DNA from: Cinnamomum chago
Taxonomy: Eukaryota; Streptophyta; Magnoliopsida; Laurales; Lauraceae
DNA: 64,000 nucleotides
Direction: 5' to 3'
NCBI GenBank assembly: GCA_038049695.1
Contig: CP142458.1
Coordinates: forward strand, 63,893,501 to 63,957,500
In this document: one piece after another, positions 23,882 to 35,645 of the stretch
How the letters are laid out: each line of letters starts with the position of its first letter
How positions within the stretch are numbered: position 1 is the stretch's first letter
Made by a program: the position numbers and the translations under genes
The notes under the pieces: generated by a model
Seen by the model: the letters and a program-made list of their open reading frames with translations, nothing else
What the model was told of the DNA's origin: nothing
Database searches by the model: none

Positions 23882-24890
23882 GTAACGTTGGCCTCTATAT
23901 GGTGCGAGAAATCCTTCATCATTTGTATACCCAGTATCCACCAAATAGTAGGTACCTTGAACAAATTGAACAAAATTTTTTTATGTTAGTGATCTATAAT
24001 ATTGAAAAAGAAAATAATTATTTATTTTGTAATACCATTGTGCCTTACCACGTGGAACAACTAAGCCATGTCTTCTAGCAATTGCATCCCGTAACACCCG
24101 ACCATCAGCGGCAGACCCCTCCCATCCAGGTAATACATAAGTAAAATGTAGATCTGGGGTACACACTGTTAGAACATTAGTTGCAATGTGATTTTTTCTA
24201 GTTCGATACCTAGGTCTGTCAATAGCCGAAACATGGACTGGTATGTGTGTCCCATCTAAAGCTCCTAGACATACCTACAAGACATTACAATTCATTATAA
24301 TATACTTACACATAAGTAATAAATTAATAAGATACAATTGTATAAAATATATGAATCATTTACCTTAAACCACTTCCATTTCTCATCTACCGAGTTCTCC
24401 GGTATTGGCTCAGGTTTCTTAAATAACTCACCTTGTAGCCTAAAGACTGCAATAAAAAACATTTTAAAGTACCTACTGATTGACTCTGCTGAACGGTTAA
24501 ACTCACTCTGAATGACCCTATTTTTGACATGATGAGCAAGGATATGCAATGAAATTGCAACCTGCTCATCAACCAACATGTGTTTGGTTGGTTCCAACTT
24601 CCCAATTGTGCTAAGTAAGTGACATAATTTCACAAACGGTCGCCTAGTCATTCTAAAATTGCTCATACATATGTGATCACTCTTATACACCCAACTTTCA
24701 ATAATTTCTCTATTACCATAGAAATCTAGACAGTACCTAGATCTAGCCCCACCCATGCATTGTCTTTCGAACAATTTATATGATAATTGTGTGAATAGCC
24801 CTACTAGATGTAGAATGTTCAACCACTACTGCATAGCCAATGCCAATTTCTTCACTTTCAGTTTTCTTCTGGCTAAACTAAGACGTGCCA

Positions 24891-27384
24891 TAGCTGAAAT
24901 AAAAAGAAAGATACATCAAACTAATAGAAAAGCCCACAATTGAAAAATTAAGGGTAAATATCTAAAAATGTCCATAAAAGAACTTCTCATTTGATGCAAA
25001 ATTGAGTCAAAGAGAAAATGGGAAATAAATATTCATCATTACACTAGTAATTCAATATTTATGAAAGCCAAGGCCCGTCTACATCTCTATCTTATAACCT
25101 TCAATACTTGCCATTTTAACAATCATTTTTCAAAACTCATTTCACCATGAATTCATGTACATTCATGCCTATAGAATAAATAAAAGTTGAATCACAGGAA
25201 TTCTAGCCGTAAGTGTTTAAAACTGACAACTAGTAGTGAATAAACAGAAAAGACCATCAAATGACTTTCTTTTTAATGGAAGCTGAATAAAGGAGAGATG
25301 GGAAATGTATAGACAACCATCACCCAAGTAATTCAGATCTTAAGAAAGTCATTATCCTATCTTTATCTCCTCACTTCATATCATTCACACCTCAGATATT
25401 CACCTCTTTTAATAATCAATAGAGCTCTCCTAGTCATAAATTTTTATTTATTCAATTCTTATGTAATCTTAATGCTAACAAACAGACCTTTTAGTGTTGA
25501 TCTTGTGAGATTTATCTATGTATGTACCTTTTGGTAAATAAAATTCTATCTCATCCTAACATCCATGGATTGGAACCATATCAGCCAGCAGTACTAAAAT
25601 CAGTGTACTTACTTTTTTTATAAAGTATATTGATATCAAACCAAGTAGACATAGTTCTGTACAACGTGAATTTCTCTTCTAAGAGTCAAAGAAGGATAAT
25701 TTTTACTCATGTTATAATATTGGGTGCAGTTCAGTTTGGACTATTGGGCAGTCAAAACTGTTTTGTTGTTCACCTACCATTCATTTGATGACTAAGAATT
25801 GAGAATGGCAATTTCATTGTTCAAAAGAGGAAAGGAAAAGGCCATCGATCCCACCCTAGATTGATGCTGATGGTGGAACACTTATAAGGTGCAGTGCTCC
25901 GAGATAGAAAAGTAATTGGAACAGTCTAAAGATGGTGCATGAATTCTCCAAGATAGCATGAGCTACGTCCAAGGGAATGTCCAATATGGGGTTGTCATTT
26001 GGAGCGGGAATTGGTATGGGATCAATGGCGCGAGCCACATTGATTAGAGGGGCAGGTCCACTTATAGGAGAGGAAACTTCTGGATGGAAATTGATTAAGG
26101 TATTGGCATTGTTAATGGGTGATAGAGGTGGGGGAGGTTGTTGGTGTAGTAACAGGGGGTGAGAGAAACCACTGATTGTGGGACGAGTAGCCAAGTGGGT
26201 AAGGGGATCAGGGACCTCTGGAATTGAAACAGAGCTACTAGAATTCAACTTCGTTATCCAAACTAATGTGAATTGGGCGACATCCAAACGCACAACAGTA
26301 AAAAAGCATGGCAAGTTGCCTCATAACATATGGAAAAAAAGCTAAACCTGTTTTATAAGTACCCCTACTCAGAATTATAATGTCTATGCACTGAAACAAA
26401 GAGCGTGCTAACGTAGCCTTCCAAGCAACTCCAACAGATTACTTCTTCAAGATCTTGTTTTCGCATCAAGTTACAACAAAGCATTCCACTTCTCATTTGT
26501 AAAACAAAACCCAAAAACAGAGATCTGGGATTCATTCAATGAAAAGCCCAAAAATGACCCAATTAAAATCACAGATCTAGACTGAGCACAAGAAACTCAT
26601 ACAACTCAAAGGTCTCCAACCAAAGCAGATGACCACAAGTTGTTAAAACCCACAAAAATTCAACCAAAACCATGAAGAAAAAAGGGGGAAATCCACAGAT
26701 CTAGAACAAACCATAAAGGAAAGTGGCATATCCAAAAGGGGTTCCGACAAAGATTAGTTGCAGCAGTATTAAAAAAAAATGGGGGAAAACAATGGAAAAA
26801 GAAGAAGAAGAAAATGGGGAAAAACAATGGAAGAAGAAGAATAATAAACTGTGTACCTGCAACCAGAGACGACGTGGCAAGGACCTAGGCTCCGATTGGG
26901 CGTGGCACTGGCAACGGCCTCGCTGGCTTGGAAACGGAGAGGAGGGAGATGGAGACCCTTTTCGTTTCGCAGGAATGGGGAGAGTGAACGAGAGTTGTGT
27001 TTTTTTTTTTTTTGGGTTAATGTCAAGCAAATGTATTTTGGTTTCGACAAAAAGCCATTCCATTCCTTTCCCTCCACAATGGAATGATGATTCCCTCACA
27101 TAAAGAAATCAGATTCTGAAGGTAATGGTCATTCCAACCCACAATGGAGTGATGATTCCCTCACATAAAGGAATCAGATTCCAAAGGTAATGGTCCTTCC
27201 GTTACTTTTTGGCGAACCAAACGCTGGAATGACCATTCCATTCTGACATTCATTACAGCGAACCAAACGCTACTTAACATTCTTAGATTAATGATAATCA
27301 CCAATACGCTCGGTTTCATATTTTCTAAATTTTAATAGATTTTGAGAATTTGTGAAATGTATTCAAATAATCCAAATACATTTA
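24891..27384. other. Upstream flank of the Harbinger element and intergenic DNA
   Basis: Mostly AT-rich. A 152-codon minus-strand open frame at 25856-26314 is Pro, Ser and Ile rich without a recognisable domain. Purine-rich, low-complexity sequence occupies 26770-26850. No host gene is supported. Confidence 0.4.
27040..27290. repeat. MITE-like repeat with internal ~64-bp duplication
   Basis: Contains GCCATTCCATTCC at the left and GGAATGACCATTCC with GCGAACCAAACGCT at the right. GATGATTCCCTCACATAAAG occurs twice, about 64 bp apart (27084 and 27148). It is probably a small inverted-repeat element; ends are not fixed. Confidence 0.5.
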
Positions 27385-28247
27385 GGGGACGTTTGTTTTT
27401 TTCATTTACATATGTAATTGAATCACATGGGTAATGGATACACATAAATCATGTTTGTTTGGTGTGATTTTGATTCACATGTGTAAAATAGCTATGTAAA
27501 TTGTGTGAAACATGGCACTTTTTGTGCCTTACAGTTTCACACCTCAAGAGGTGTGAAACACTTTCACATGGCACTGTTACCAGGCGGAGTGCTATAGTGC
27601 GTCACTGAGCAGTCAGCCTTTTTTTTTTTGGGCCCCACTTGTAACATCCGGACCATTCATTCTCTTAAGAAGCTCAAACATGGCCATGTGTCCAATTTTC
27701 AACAGTTGATGATGCATGGAGGTTGAGATATGATCAACATAATCACAGTCGTTGGATTAATCTATTGTTGCTAACATATAGCAGTCCGCCTTTTATGATT
27801 TTTTTATTTTTCTGGGACCCACCTGTAAAATCAGGACCGTTCATATTCTTCATAAGCTCAACCACGGCCATGTGTCCAATTTTCAACCGTTGATGATGCA
27901 TGGAGGTTGAGATATCATCAAACAATATACAACCTATTGTTACTAACATACCCAGTCTGCCTTTTATGATTTTTTTAATGTTCTGGGCCCCACCTGTAAA
28001 ATCAGGACTGTTCATATTCTTTAGAAGCTCAAACACGGTCATGTGTCCAATTTTCAACCATTGATGTTGCTTGGATGTTGAGATATCATCAAACAATTTG
28101 CAACTTATTCATAGATTCACATGTGAAATGTTATGCTAGTAACAAACAGTGGAATTTGATCCACATGTGAGTCATTTACATATGCAAATGACTCACATGT
28201 GGGTCATTTACACATGTGAATCACTTTCACACGAAACAAACGGCCCC
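27385..28247. mobile_element. Non-autonomous PIF/Harbinger element, 863 bp, TTA target duplication
   Basis: The left end GGGGACGTTTGTTT is matched, inverted, by GGGGCCGTTTGTTT. TTA stands at 27382-27384 and at 28248-28250. The subterminal regions repeat CACATGTG and ATTTACA motifs. The interior has three tandem copies of an ~178-bp unit (about 27620, 27795 and 27975), each with GGCCATGTGTCCAATTTTCA or a close variant. It carries no coding sequence. Confidence 0.85.
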
Positions 28248-28250
28248 TTA

Positions 28251-29124
28251 AACCACTGAATGTATTCATTTACACCATAAAAAGTGAAAATGATAATGTG
28301 AGAAGCAAAATAAAGTGTTCAATGATCCCTAATTCCAAATTAGGATTTTGAGCTAATTCTATGATTGCAATCCTATGATTGTGCATTGAGTGGACCGAAT
28401 ACATGATTGTAATCTCATTCATGTCAATTCCCAAGATTCAAAGAAAACTCTCACAACTAACTCCAAAATATCTAATAACTCTGAAGGGAGGAATAACGGG
28501 AGTGCGCCAATGCCGGGGACGGAGGGTTAGCCTATTTGGGGGTTTTTGAGTGAGGAAAAAAGAAAACGAGAAAGTGGATTTTTTGAATTGAGAAAATGGA
28601 GGTGGGGGGTATGGGTTATTTTAAGTGGGGGCTGGGCATACTTCCCTTAAGGCCTAATGGGCTTTTTCCAATTTTGGAGAGGGCTCAACATGAGACATTT
28701 AGGTCCACCACTGCTGGTTCAGCTTGCATTGCCAGCATGTATGCATGGTTGCGGGTTGTTGTAAGGGATATATAGAAATATTGGACCTTGGACATATATA
28801 CACACACCCATAAGGTAATTTTAACCCTTGATTTAATACTCTAATTCTAACCCTTGATTTAATACTCTTGAAGTTTAACAGCTTTTTAGCTATATTTTAA
28901 AATAAAATTAAATAAATAAAAAAAAACAATCCATCACTGGATAAAGGTCAGAAACAAATTAGGCCTGGTTGAAGACCATATGATAGCAGTGAAAGTGTGA
29001 AGGGGTACAAATACAATGATCAAAGGTGGATCAAATAGGTCCATATTAAAATCCACCTATTACCAGAGTCCGACAACCATGACTCCTAAAGCCCAATAAA
29101 GAATCCTCATGGGCTCATACTAAA

Positions 29125-29126
<2 letters not shown>
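28251..29126. other. Intergenic DNA with a hAT right terminus near 28720
   Basis: ATTTAGGTCCACCACTG near 28698-28714 reads as the right inverted end of a hAT of the CAGTGG family. The matching left end is not found. No gene is seen. Confidence 0.45.
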
Positions 29127-29167
<41 letters not shown>

Positions 29168-29640
29168 CATGACTCTCCTAAGCTGAAGCTTACCTTATTC
29201 TAAGCTGGAATAGTGTTGGTCCCACAAATTAAAGTTGATTATATCTATTTTTAGCGTGATGGAACTGGAAAATCCAGTTCTGATTGGATTTATCTTGATT
29301 TTGGAGACGATCATCATGCAAAAAACAAAGATAATTGACTTTGATTTGTGGAACTCGCACTGTTTCAACGAGCATGGCTCTCCTAAGTTGAAGCTTATCT
29401 TATTCTAAGCTGGAATAGTGTTGGTCCAACAAATTAAAGTTGATTATATCTATTTTTAGCGTGATGGAACTGGAAAATCCAGTTCTAATTGGATTTATCT
29501 TGATTTTGGAGACGATCATCATGCAAAAAACAAAGATAATTGACTTTGATTTGTGGAACTAACACTGTTTCAACTTAGGTTAAGATAAGCGTCAGCTTAA
29601 GAGAGCTGACCCCTAGATATATATATATATATATATATAT
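29127..29640. repeat. TA-array-embedded MITE with a 205-bp tandem duplication
   Basis: (TA)n at 29127-29164 and 29617-29640 encloses two tandem copies (from about 29166 and 29370) that both begin GAGCATG(A/G)CTCTCCTAAG. The right end GCTTAAGAGAGCTGACCC is roughly the inverted start. The end sequence resembles the GAGCAAGGCTCTCC family at 13824-14202. Confidence 0.7.
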
Positions 29641-29642
29641 GA

Positions 29643-29778
29643 GGGCTGCTCCCCTACACTGCAGCCCTCCTTAATATCAGCTGCAAGCATGTGAGGGGAG
29701 CAGTGTAGGGCATGTGAATGCATGGTTCACATGCCTGTAACTGATATTAAGGAGGGCTGCAGTGTAGGGGAGCAGCCC
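29643..29778. mobile_element. Foldback MITE, 136 bp, with perfect 38-bp inverted repeats
   Basis: Positions 29643-29680 and 29741-29778 are exact reverse complements over 38 bases (ends GGGCTGCTCCCCTACACTGC). It is flanked by TA repeats on both sides. The loop of 60 bases carries a further imperfect CATGTGAA...TTCACATG hairpin. Confidence 0.9.
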
Positions 29779-29799
29779 TATATATATATATATATATGG

Positions 29800-31500
29800 G
29801 AATTGGTCACCCAGGCTGCAGCTATTGTTAATGTAGGCTGGAAGCGTGCGAGGCCCAACGGGTTGGACGCTGTTGACTTGAATTTGAAATTTTGCAATAG
29901 TACATGAAATTTCATCTCGGGCCCGCTCTTATGAAAACTTCCCCCTTTCTCATTCCACAGTCCAGCCCTAAACTCCATATTGTCTCTCGTCTCTCTCCCT
30001 TTCTCACAGATTCCCCCTTTTCATCTTCGTGCGATTTTTCATCTCCCAATCTCATCGAGCTCTCTCTCTCTCTCTCTCTCTCTCGCTAGCTCTCCCTCTC
30101 TCATGGATCTCTCTCGCGTCGTCTCTCCCGCCGAAGCTCTGCCAACGTGATCTCTCTCTTCGACCATCGCTCGCTCCCAGACGTCTCTCTCACTGCAGCT
30201 GTGTCTGTCGCGTCGTCTCCCTCGCTGCAGTCTCCCTGTGTCATCTCTCTGTCGGCTGCTCTACAATTGTCCAAGCCCCTCAGCAACTCTTCCATAGAAA
30301 ACAGAGTAAGAAACTAGCCCTAAGAGATTAACCATCACATTTTATCATTCATAACTCACCGTCTGCCACAGTTCCATTAATGGATGTTGCAAATAGTTGA
30401 AAAATACTATTTACTGCATCGAGTTTGCCCTAGAAATGCATAGGGGCCAAACAGATTTATTAGTCTGTTATTCTGCTTCTTCTTCTTTATTGATTATTTT
30501 AATAACATTAAAATTACCCAACTGGTTCTTTCTTAATCTGGTTTATTACTTGTCTCCTTTATTTTATAAGAATATGCCAGGACCATGCTGTAGCTCTACG
30601 CATGGAAGATGTTTCAGAGCCCCTGTATCAAGCTACTATGATGGAATCTCCCCCACAAATTGATTTTATATCATGTGACTCAATGTCTCCTTTCAATTAA
30701 AATAGCATATTCTTATCAGTCCTAGTCCAGCTGTGCAATGGGCCATGATTTCATCTGAATTAGTCCTTCTCCGTGGTTGCCACTTTAATGCATATATTTT
30801 GATCTAATGGTCTGTGGCAGAGAGCTGAAAGCCAGATTGCACCATTGCACTAATAATTAAAACAATCAAAACTCATGCCCATTGCACTAAAAATCCCAAG
30901 TGTTAACATTAACATTAACACATTCATGAATAATGGCTTACATCTGTTAAATGTGGGTGATTTGTTTCCCAATCAGCCAAACTAACACATGTCAGAAGCT
31001 TGCCAGAGTTCAACCCCAAATTGAAATTTCTTATAGAATGCGTTTCCTTCAAAAGATGTAAGACATTTATTGGGCTAGATAAAATGTAATTTCTTTTGAT
31101 GCATGAGTTAGTTTGATTATTAGTGTTTTCATGAGCTATGTAAGTTCTTCATTCTCAAAATGATGGGTCATCATCTGATTATGGATTTGCCAAGCAATGA
31201 CTGCATCAGATGGTATTTGACATGTGAGCTGTTTAGATAAAGCACCAAAGAGTGATACCTCATCGCCTCATTTTTTTTAGAAATTAATGAAATGCTTGTG
31301 CAGTCATACTGCTGCCAAGTTTTAATGGCCACTTACCCTGCCATCAATAGATGTTGGTAGATAAACCTGCCATCAGTTCTTTCATTGAACTATCAATTCT
31401 AATAGTTACACACTAACAGTCATGAGTTATGTCTGAACTCTTTTATCTAATGTTATCCTTTTGTTTAAAGACTTTATGTTTATTTTTTCTTCCCATAATG
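29800..31500. other. CT-rich leader-like DNA and upstream flank of the GRF gene
   Basis: From 29940 to 30290 the + strand is rich in CTCTCT and TCTCCC, like a plant 5' UTR, with a (CT)n run at 30059-30083. 30300-31500 is AT-rich with no recognised coding sequence. It may contain the promoter of the gene at 31539. Confidence 0.4.
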
Positions 31501-31515
31501 GGAATAGGCTTACAA

Positions 31516-32013
31516 ATGTCGTCAGCATAGTCTTCGGATAGAAAATTAGAATGGGCTCCAAAGTGCCCATGTGGGCATGGGTTTATGATTTTAAAGACAT
31601 CTCGTACGGCCCATAATCCAGGACGAAGATTTTGGAAATGTCCGGATTTACACGTAAGTATTAATAGATTCCAACTTCTTAAATTAATATGTATTTTCAC
31701 TCTAAAATTAATATTTCTTTTGCTATGAATTTGTGTGTAGGGAGAACGAGGTTGCGGGTTGTTGATTTGGATGGATGAGGCTGCGAATGAATATTCACCG
31801 GTCCGAAGTATGGGACGTGTGCAAATCGAAGGAAGAGAAGATGAAATGAGAACGTTACTTGAAGAGATGAAGCAGGAGATAAGATTTTTGAGAGAAAGTG
31901 TTGAAGCTCGTAATTTTCAGCCGCAACACCCAAATTATTGTAGCTATATATTGATGATGTTTCTACTATTTGTTGCATATGTATGGGGATCAAACTTTGC
32001 AACCCGAGCTTAG
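31516..32013 (+). CDS. GRF-type zinc-finger protein with coiled coil and C-terminal membrane segment
   Basis: Two exons, about 31516-31653 and 31741-32013, with a GT/AG intron of 87 bases in phase 0. The GRF zinc finger reads WAPKCPCGHGFMILKTSRT, then NPGRRFWKCPDLH, and across the intron GERGCGLLIWMDEA. Cysteines are at the expected CPC, KCP and GCG positions. Next is a charged coiled coil (REDEMRTLLEEMKQEIRFLR) and a C-terminal hydrophobic stretch (YILMMFLLFVAYVWG) that could anchor it in a membrane. GRF fingers bind single-stranded nucleic acid in some proteins, but plant genomes hold many short GRF proteins of unknown role, often near transposons. The expected start ATGTCGTCAGCA at 31516 is followed by an in-frame TAG before TCTTCGGATAG, so either the start lies elsewhere (an upstream exon spliced at that TAG) or the gene is dead. 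Confidence 0.7.
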
Positions 32014-32398
32014 CTATCTCTATTAGTTTTTTTTTGTTTTTGTTTTGTCGTTTTTTTTTTTTGGTGGTGAAATGTCCAGATGCACTTGTTGAATTATTGA
32101 ATATGAAGCAATGAGAAATAGTTCAATGTTGAGTGTTGAATGTTGATTTATGGAATGTCCAGATGCACTTTTCTTTTTATTTATGTTCAATGTTGAGTTT
32201 AAAATAGTTGATGTTGAAGCCAATGTTAAATGTGAATGTCGAATGATCATGTTGGATTTCTTTTTGTCCCATGTTGATATGTGTATCATGTCGAATGGTT
32301 CCTACATAAGTGTTGTTGGCCTTGCTCAAGATGAGCATGAGCGTGGTGCTGAAGCTGAATATTTGTTAATGTTGAGTAAGAATGGTGATGTTGGTGCT
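32014..32398. other. 3' flank of the GRF gene, TGTTGA-rich
   Basis: ATGTTGA and its variants recur irregularly. No gene is seen. Confidence 0.4.
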
Positions 32399-32690
32399 GA
32401 ATGTGGAAGTTATAGGTGAATGAATGGTTGGTTTGATGTTGAGTAAGAATGGAAAATGTTGATGTTTTAAGTGATGGGCAAAAACAGGTTGAGTTTGAAT
32501 GTGGAAGTTATAGGTGAATGGTTGGTTTGATGTTGAATAAGAATGGAAAATGTTGATGTTTTAAGTGATGGGCAAAAAACATGTTGAGTTTGAATGTGGA
32601 AGTTATAGGTGAATGGTTGGTTTGATGTTGAATAAGAATGGTGAATGCTGATGTTTTAAGTGATTGGCAAGAACAATTTTTTTCGTTAAA
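32399..32690. repeat. Tandem repeat, three ~95-98 bp units
   Basis: Units start at about 32399, 32497 and 32592, each beginning GAATGTGGAAGTTATAGGTG. The third differs most. Confidence 0.85.
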
Positions 32691-32695
32691 GTGAT

Positions 32696-33165
32696 GCTGA
32701 GTACCCCTGTTTGGGGCACTGGTTAGCCCACTTCCCGAACGAATTTTTGGACGATATTTGGGGGTTTCAAAGTCTATATACTGAACTTGAAATCTTCAAT
32801 TTTTGGTTAAAAAAAATCGCGTTGGCCTAGGCGTTCCAATCGCGCACTTTTCGAACCCAGTCAGTCCAATCTGGCAAAAACCAATCTGAGTAGCCCTGTT
32901 TAGGTCACTATTTGACCCACTTCCGGAGGGTCTTTATTCATGAAAATTGGGGAACTCGAAGTCCATATAATAAACTTGAAATCTACAATTTTTGCTTAAA
33001 AAAAATCGCGTTTGCCAAGCGTTCCAGTCGCGCACTTTTCGAACCCAGTCAGTCAAATCTGCCAAAAACGAATCTGAGTAGCCCTGTTTAGGTCACTGTT
33101 TGACCCACTTCCGGAGGGATTTTTTTCATGAAAATTGGGGAACTCGAAGTCCATATAATCAAACA
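32696..33165. repeat. Satellite-like tandem repeat, ~186-bp period, 2.5 copies
   Basis: GAGTA(C/G)CCCTGTTT recurs at about 32698, 32889 and 33075. Each full unit carries AAAAAAAATCGCGTT and CGCGCACTTTTCGAACCCAG. The unit length is in the range of plant satellites. The array stops just before duplicated block A. Confidence 0.85.
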
Positions 33166-33182
33166 AGAAAAATGGATATGTG

Positions 33183-34982
33183 TAATTTTTTGTTTAATTT
33201 TCTTGAGCGTATGGGTTCGGTTTGCATGTATGAGGACATTTTTCTTGTTTGATAATGTCTAGACTTTGCTAAACCAGCTTTTTAGAGATACTAGTCAGCA
33301 TAATGGCAAAGGGACAGTGCACAGGGCTCAAGTCTTGTAACCATATTAGGGCAGTTCTGTGAAAAAATCATCCCTTTCTCTCATGTGAAATTGATTCAGG
33401 TCATCCCAACGAAAGGCCGACTTCCTGTCTCCGGCCCCAAATCTCTCTCCCTTCCCCCTTCCCTTTCTTATGTTACCCCTTCCTCTCTCCCATGAGATCA
33501 TGAGACTATGGACCCAACGGTGCTAGAGTAGCTTATTTAAGTAGAAAAAAAAAAACCTCCCAAAAGGTCTCTCTCCTGTCTCTCCTCAACACTGAAAAAC
33601 CTCAAGTCATATTGTAGACCCCATTTCATGAAGCAGTGGTTGGCAGTGGTTGACATAGTTTCACTGTTAGAATAGGCTATTGGACGTGGTAATGTTGATG
33701 GGGGCTATGTTGTCATGTAATTAAAGGGTGTTACGTCCAGTAGCCATCCAATGGGGATTGTCAATGTAGAAGGCCCTGTTGCAACATTTCACTTTGGTAT
33801 CAAGTTATTCCATTGACAACTTGTAAATGGTGTTTTTCTAGTTCATTTGACTGTAATGAAAGTGTTTCAAATGTTGCAACCAGGCCTTATCATTTGATTA
33901 ATTGGTCTTAGAAAAAAAAAATGGGTTCATCCAATTAGGTTCTCTGTAATTATCATAATTATGTTTAGTATTTAAACAGATGGATACATGGCATAGCAAC
34001 AAGAAGCAGATTTCAATGTCAAGCATTGGGTTGATGTTTAGGTTTGTTTTAATGGGTGTATTTCAGCCTTGATGGTGATGAATTTACTTTGGGTCTGATA
34101 TTGATCTACTTGAGAGAGATGTTCAATGGTATGCCTTTCATATGCAAGCTGCACAATTTCTTATGTTTAGAGGACTTGGAGAAGTTATCCACAAAAGCAA
34201 ATTTGAAAGAAATTATTGCCCAACTACTTGTCAAGTCACCTTCTCATTCCTGAATTTTTTTGCATGATATTAGTCTACTGAAGGCTAAATCCTCCAGTTG
34301 ATTGTACTTCTTCAAATATATATGTTACTACTTTTATTTAATTTCTCTGCCTTTTCCTCATTTCTCTTAAAGAGGGCATCAACTAGGCAAACAGATTTAT
34401 TTTTTTTATTTGTTGACTTGTATCGTACGTGAAAACCATCTCAAACATGTCTCTTTAATTTTTCATCTCAAAATGATATCCTAATTAATTGTCATGACTG
34501 TTGGAACTGTTCTTTCTTTCTTCTTTTGGAATTTCATTTGAGATCAGCATTTCAGGTTCCAGGGCATTGCTTAGAATTTCTAGAAATCCCATACAATAAA
34601 TGGGCCCTTTTGAAGATGTTGATAAATTTGGGTTTGAGCTTGGTGATAATCTTATATATGATTTGTTTTCTGTTTTGTAGCAAGCACTGAAATATCTTTA
34701 GATTTTCCCTATTACACTCCCCAATTTGATAGAGCTGTGGTTGGGAGTTAGTGGTCACAATGGTCTTGCTGACATAGATAACTTGTTCAGAGTTTGGAAC
34801 TTTCCTTGCCTGGAGAAACTCATGGTTGGTCTACTTGAACTCAAGTAATTTCTACAATTTTGTTGATCAATTACCAATCATTATTCACTTAAAATCTAAT
34901 ACAATTAAAATTGTTTATTGAAATTTCTTAGTCACTCACAAGGAAGTTATCATGAGATTTGGAGGGAAACATTGCATATATA
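33183..34982. repeat. Segmental duplication block A, copy 2
   Basis: Matches 1009-3149 with few differences. It lacks the ~330 bases at 1560-1892 and the hAT inserted at 3150, and it runs into a short TA array at 34976-34996. Confidence 0.9.
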
Positions 34983-35019
34983 TATATATATATATAAAGC
35001 AAAACTCAGCGCGGCTTCA

Positions 35020-35637
35020 TTGAGTTCAGGTTGCATTATATGAAATGCTGAAGATATAGCAGTTCATTGGCAACATATACTATAGGTTTTGGTTTTGCAC
35101 AGTGACGTAATGGTACCATAATGTTACATTGATTTTTTGTATATAGTATTTAAGGGATATGGATGTAATTTTCATACTAAAGGGAATGAGTGTAATTGTT
35201 CATTTGATATGGAAAAGAAGAAAAGCAACTCATGTATTCCCACTTATGGTTCTCTCTTCTTGTCCGTCTTATTAACATCTTGTCTTCATGAACATTGTTT
35301 TTCTTCCATTGATATAAACTCTAGGCTGTTGTAATTCTTTTGGTATCAGATCAGGGATTGCCAAGGTGGTCGTGGTCATGGTCATTGTAATTGACTTTGC
35401 TTATCAATTCAAATATATTTGTTGTTACTTTTTGCCGCTTGGCAGTGAATAAATTAATACTTTTTTCCACGGTTATTAACCGTAACCGAACCGTCTAAAA
35501 CGGTTAACCACGGTTCGGTTTTCCACGGTTTTTGTGAATACGGTTACGGTTACGGTTTTGAAAAATAAAAAACCGCGGTTACGGTTCGGTTAAAGATTTT
35601 CCCAACATGACCGGTTAACCGAACCGTTACACCCCTA
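35020..35637. repeat. Segmental duplication block B, copy 2
   Basis: Matches 6587-7206. It ends GTTACACCCCTA and is followed by GTAGGCAC at 35638-35645, which is the reverse complement of the GTGCCTAC found at 7489-7496 in copy 1. Confidence 0.9.
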
Positions 35638-35645
35638 GTAGGCAC

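Larger units (their letters stand above)
19932..24890 (-). pseudogene. PIF/Harbinger DDE transposase, split by retroelements
   Basis: Coding pieces on the minus strand are about 24890-24364, 24274-24049, 23955-23882, then, across a 3.6 kb insertion, 20302-19932. The start reads MARLSLARRKLKVKKLALAM. The catalytic D is in GALDGTHIPVH, the second D in SAADGRVLRDA and the E in STARNVIERAFGILKKRW, so all three acidic residues are present. Introns at 24363-24275 and 24048-23956 have GT/AG ends. An in-frame TAG follows MQ near 24830 and another follows HLNE near 20288, besides the large insertion, so it is dead. Joining the target at 20302 and 23887 after removing one GTAAC copy restores continuous reading through RGQRYHLNE. 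The superfamily would use TTA or TAA targets. Confidence 0.88.

Noticed and set aside
25856-26314. 152-codon minus-strand open frame
   Set aside because: Pro, Ser and Ile rich; I considered a LINE ORF1 fragment but see no zinc knuckle or other motif.
26701-27103. Open frames on both strands around 26700-27100
   Set aside because: They mirror each other across purine-rich low-complexity DNA and a MITE-like repeat.
32030-32420. Open frame of 89 codons after the GRF gene
   Set aside because: It reads through TGTTGA-rich repeat DNA without a domain.
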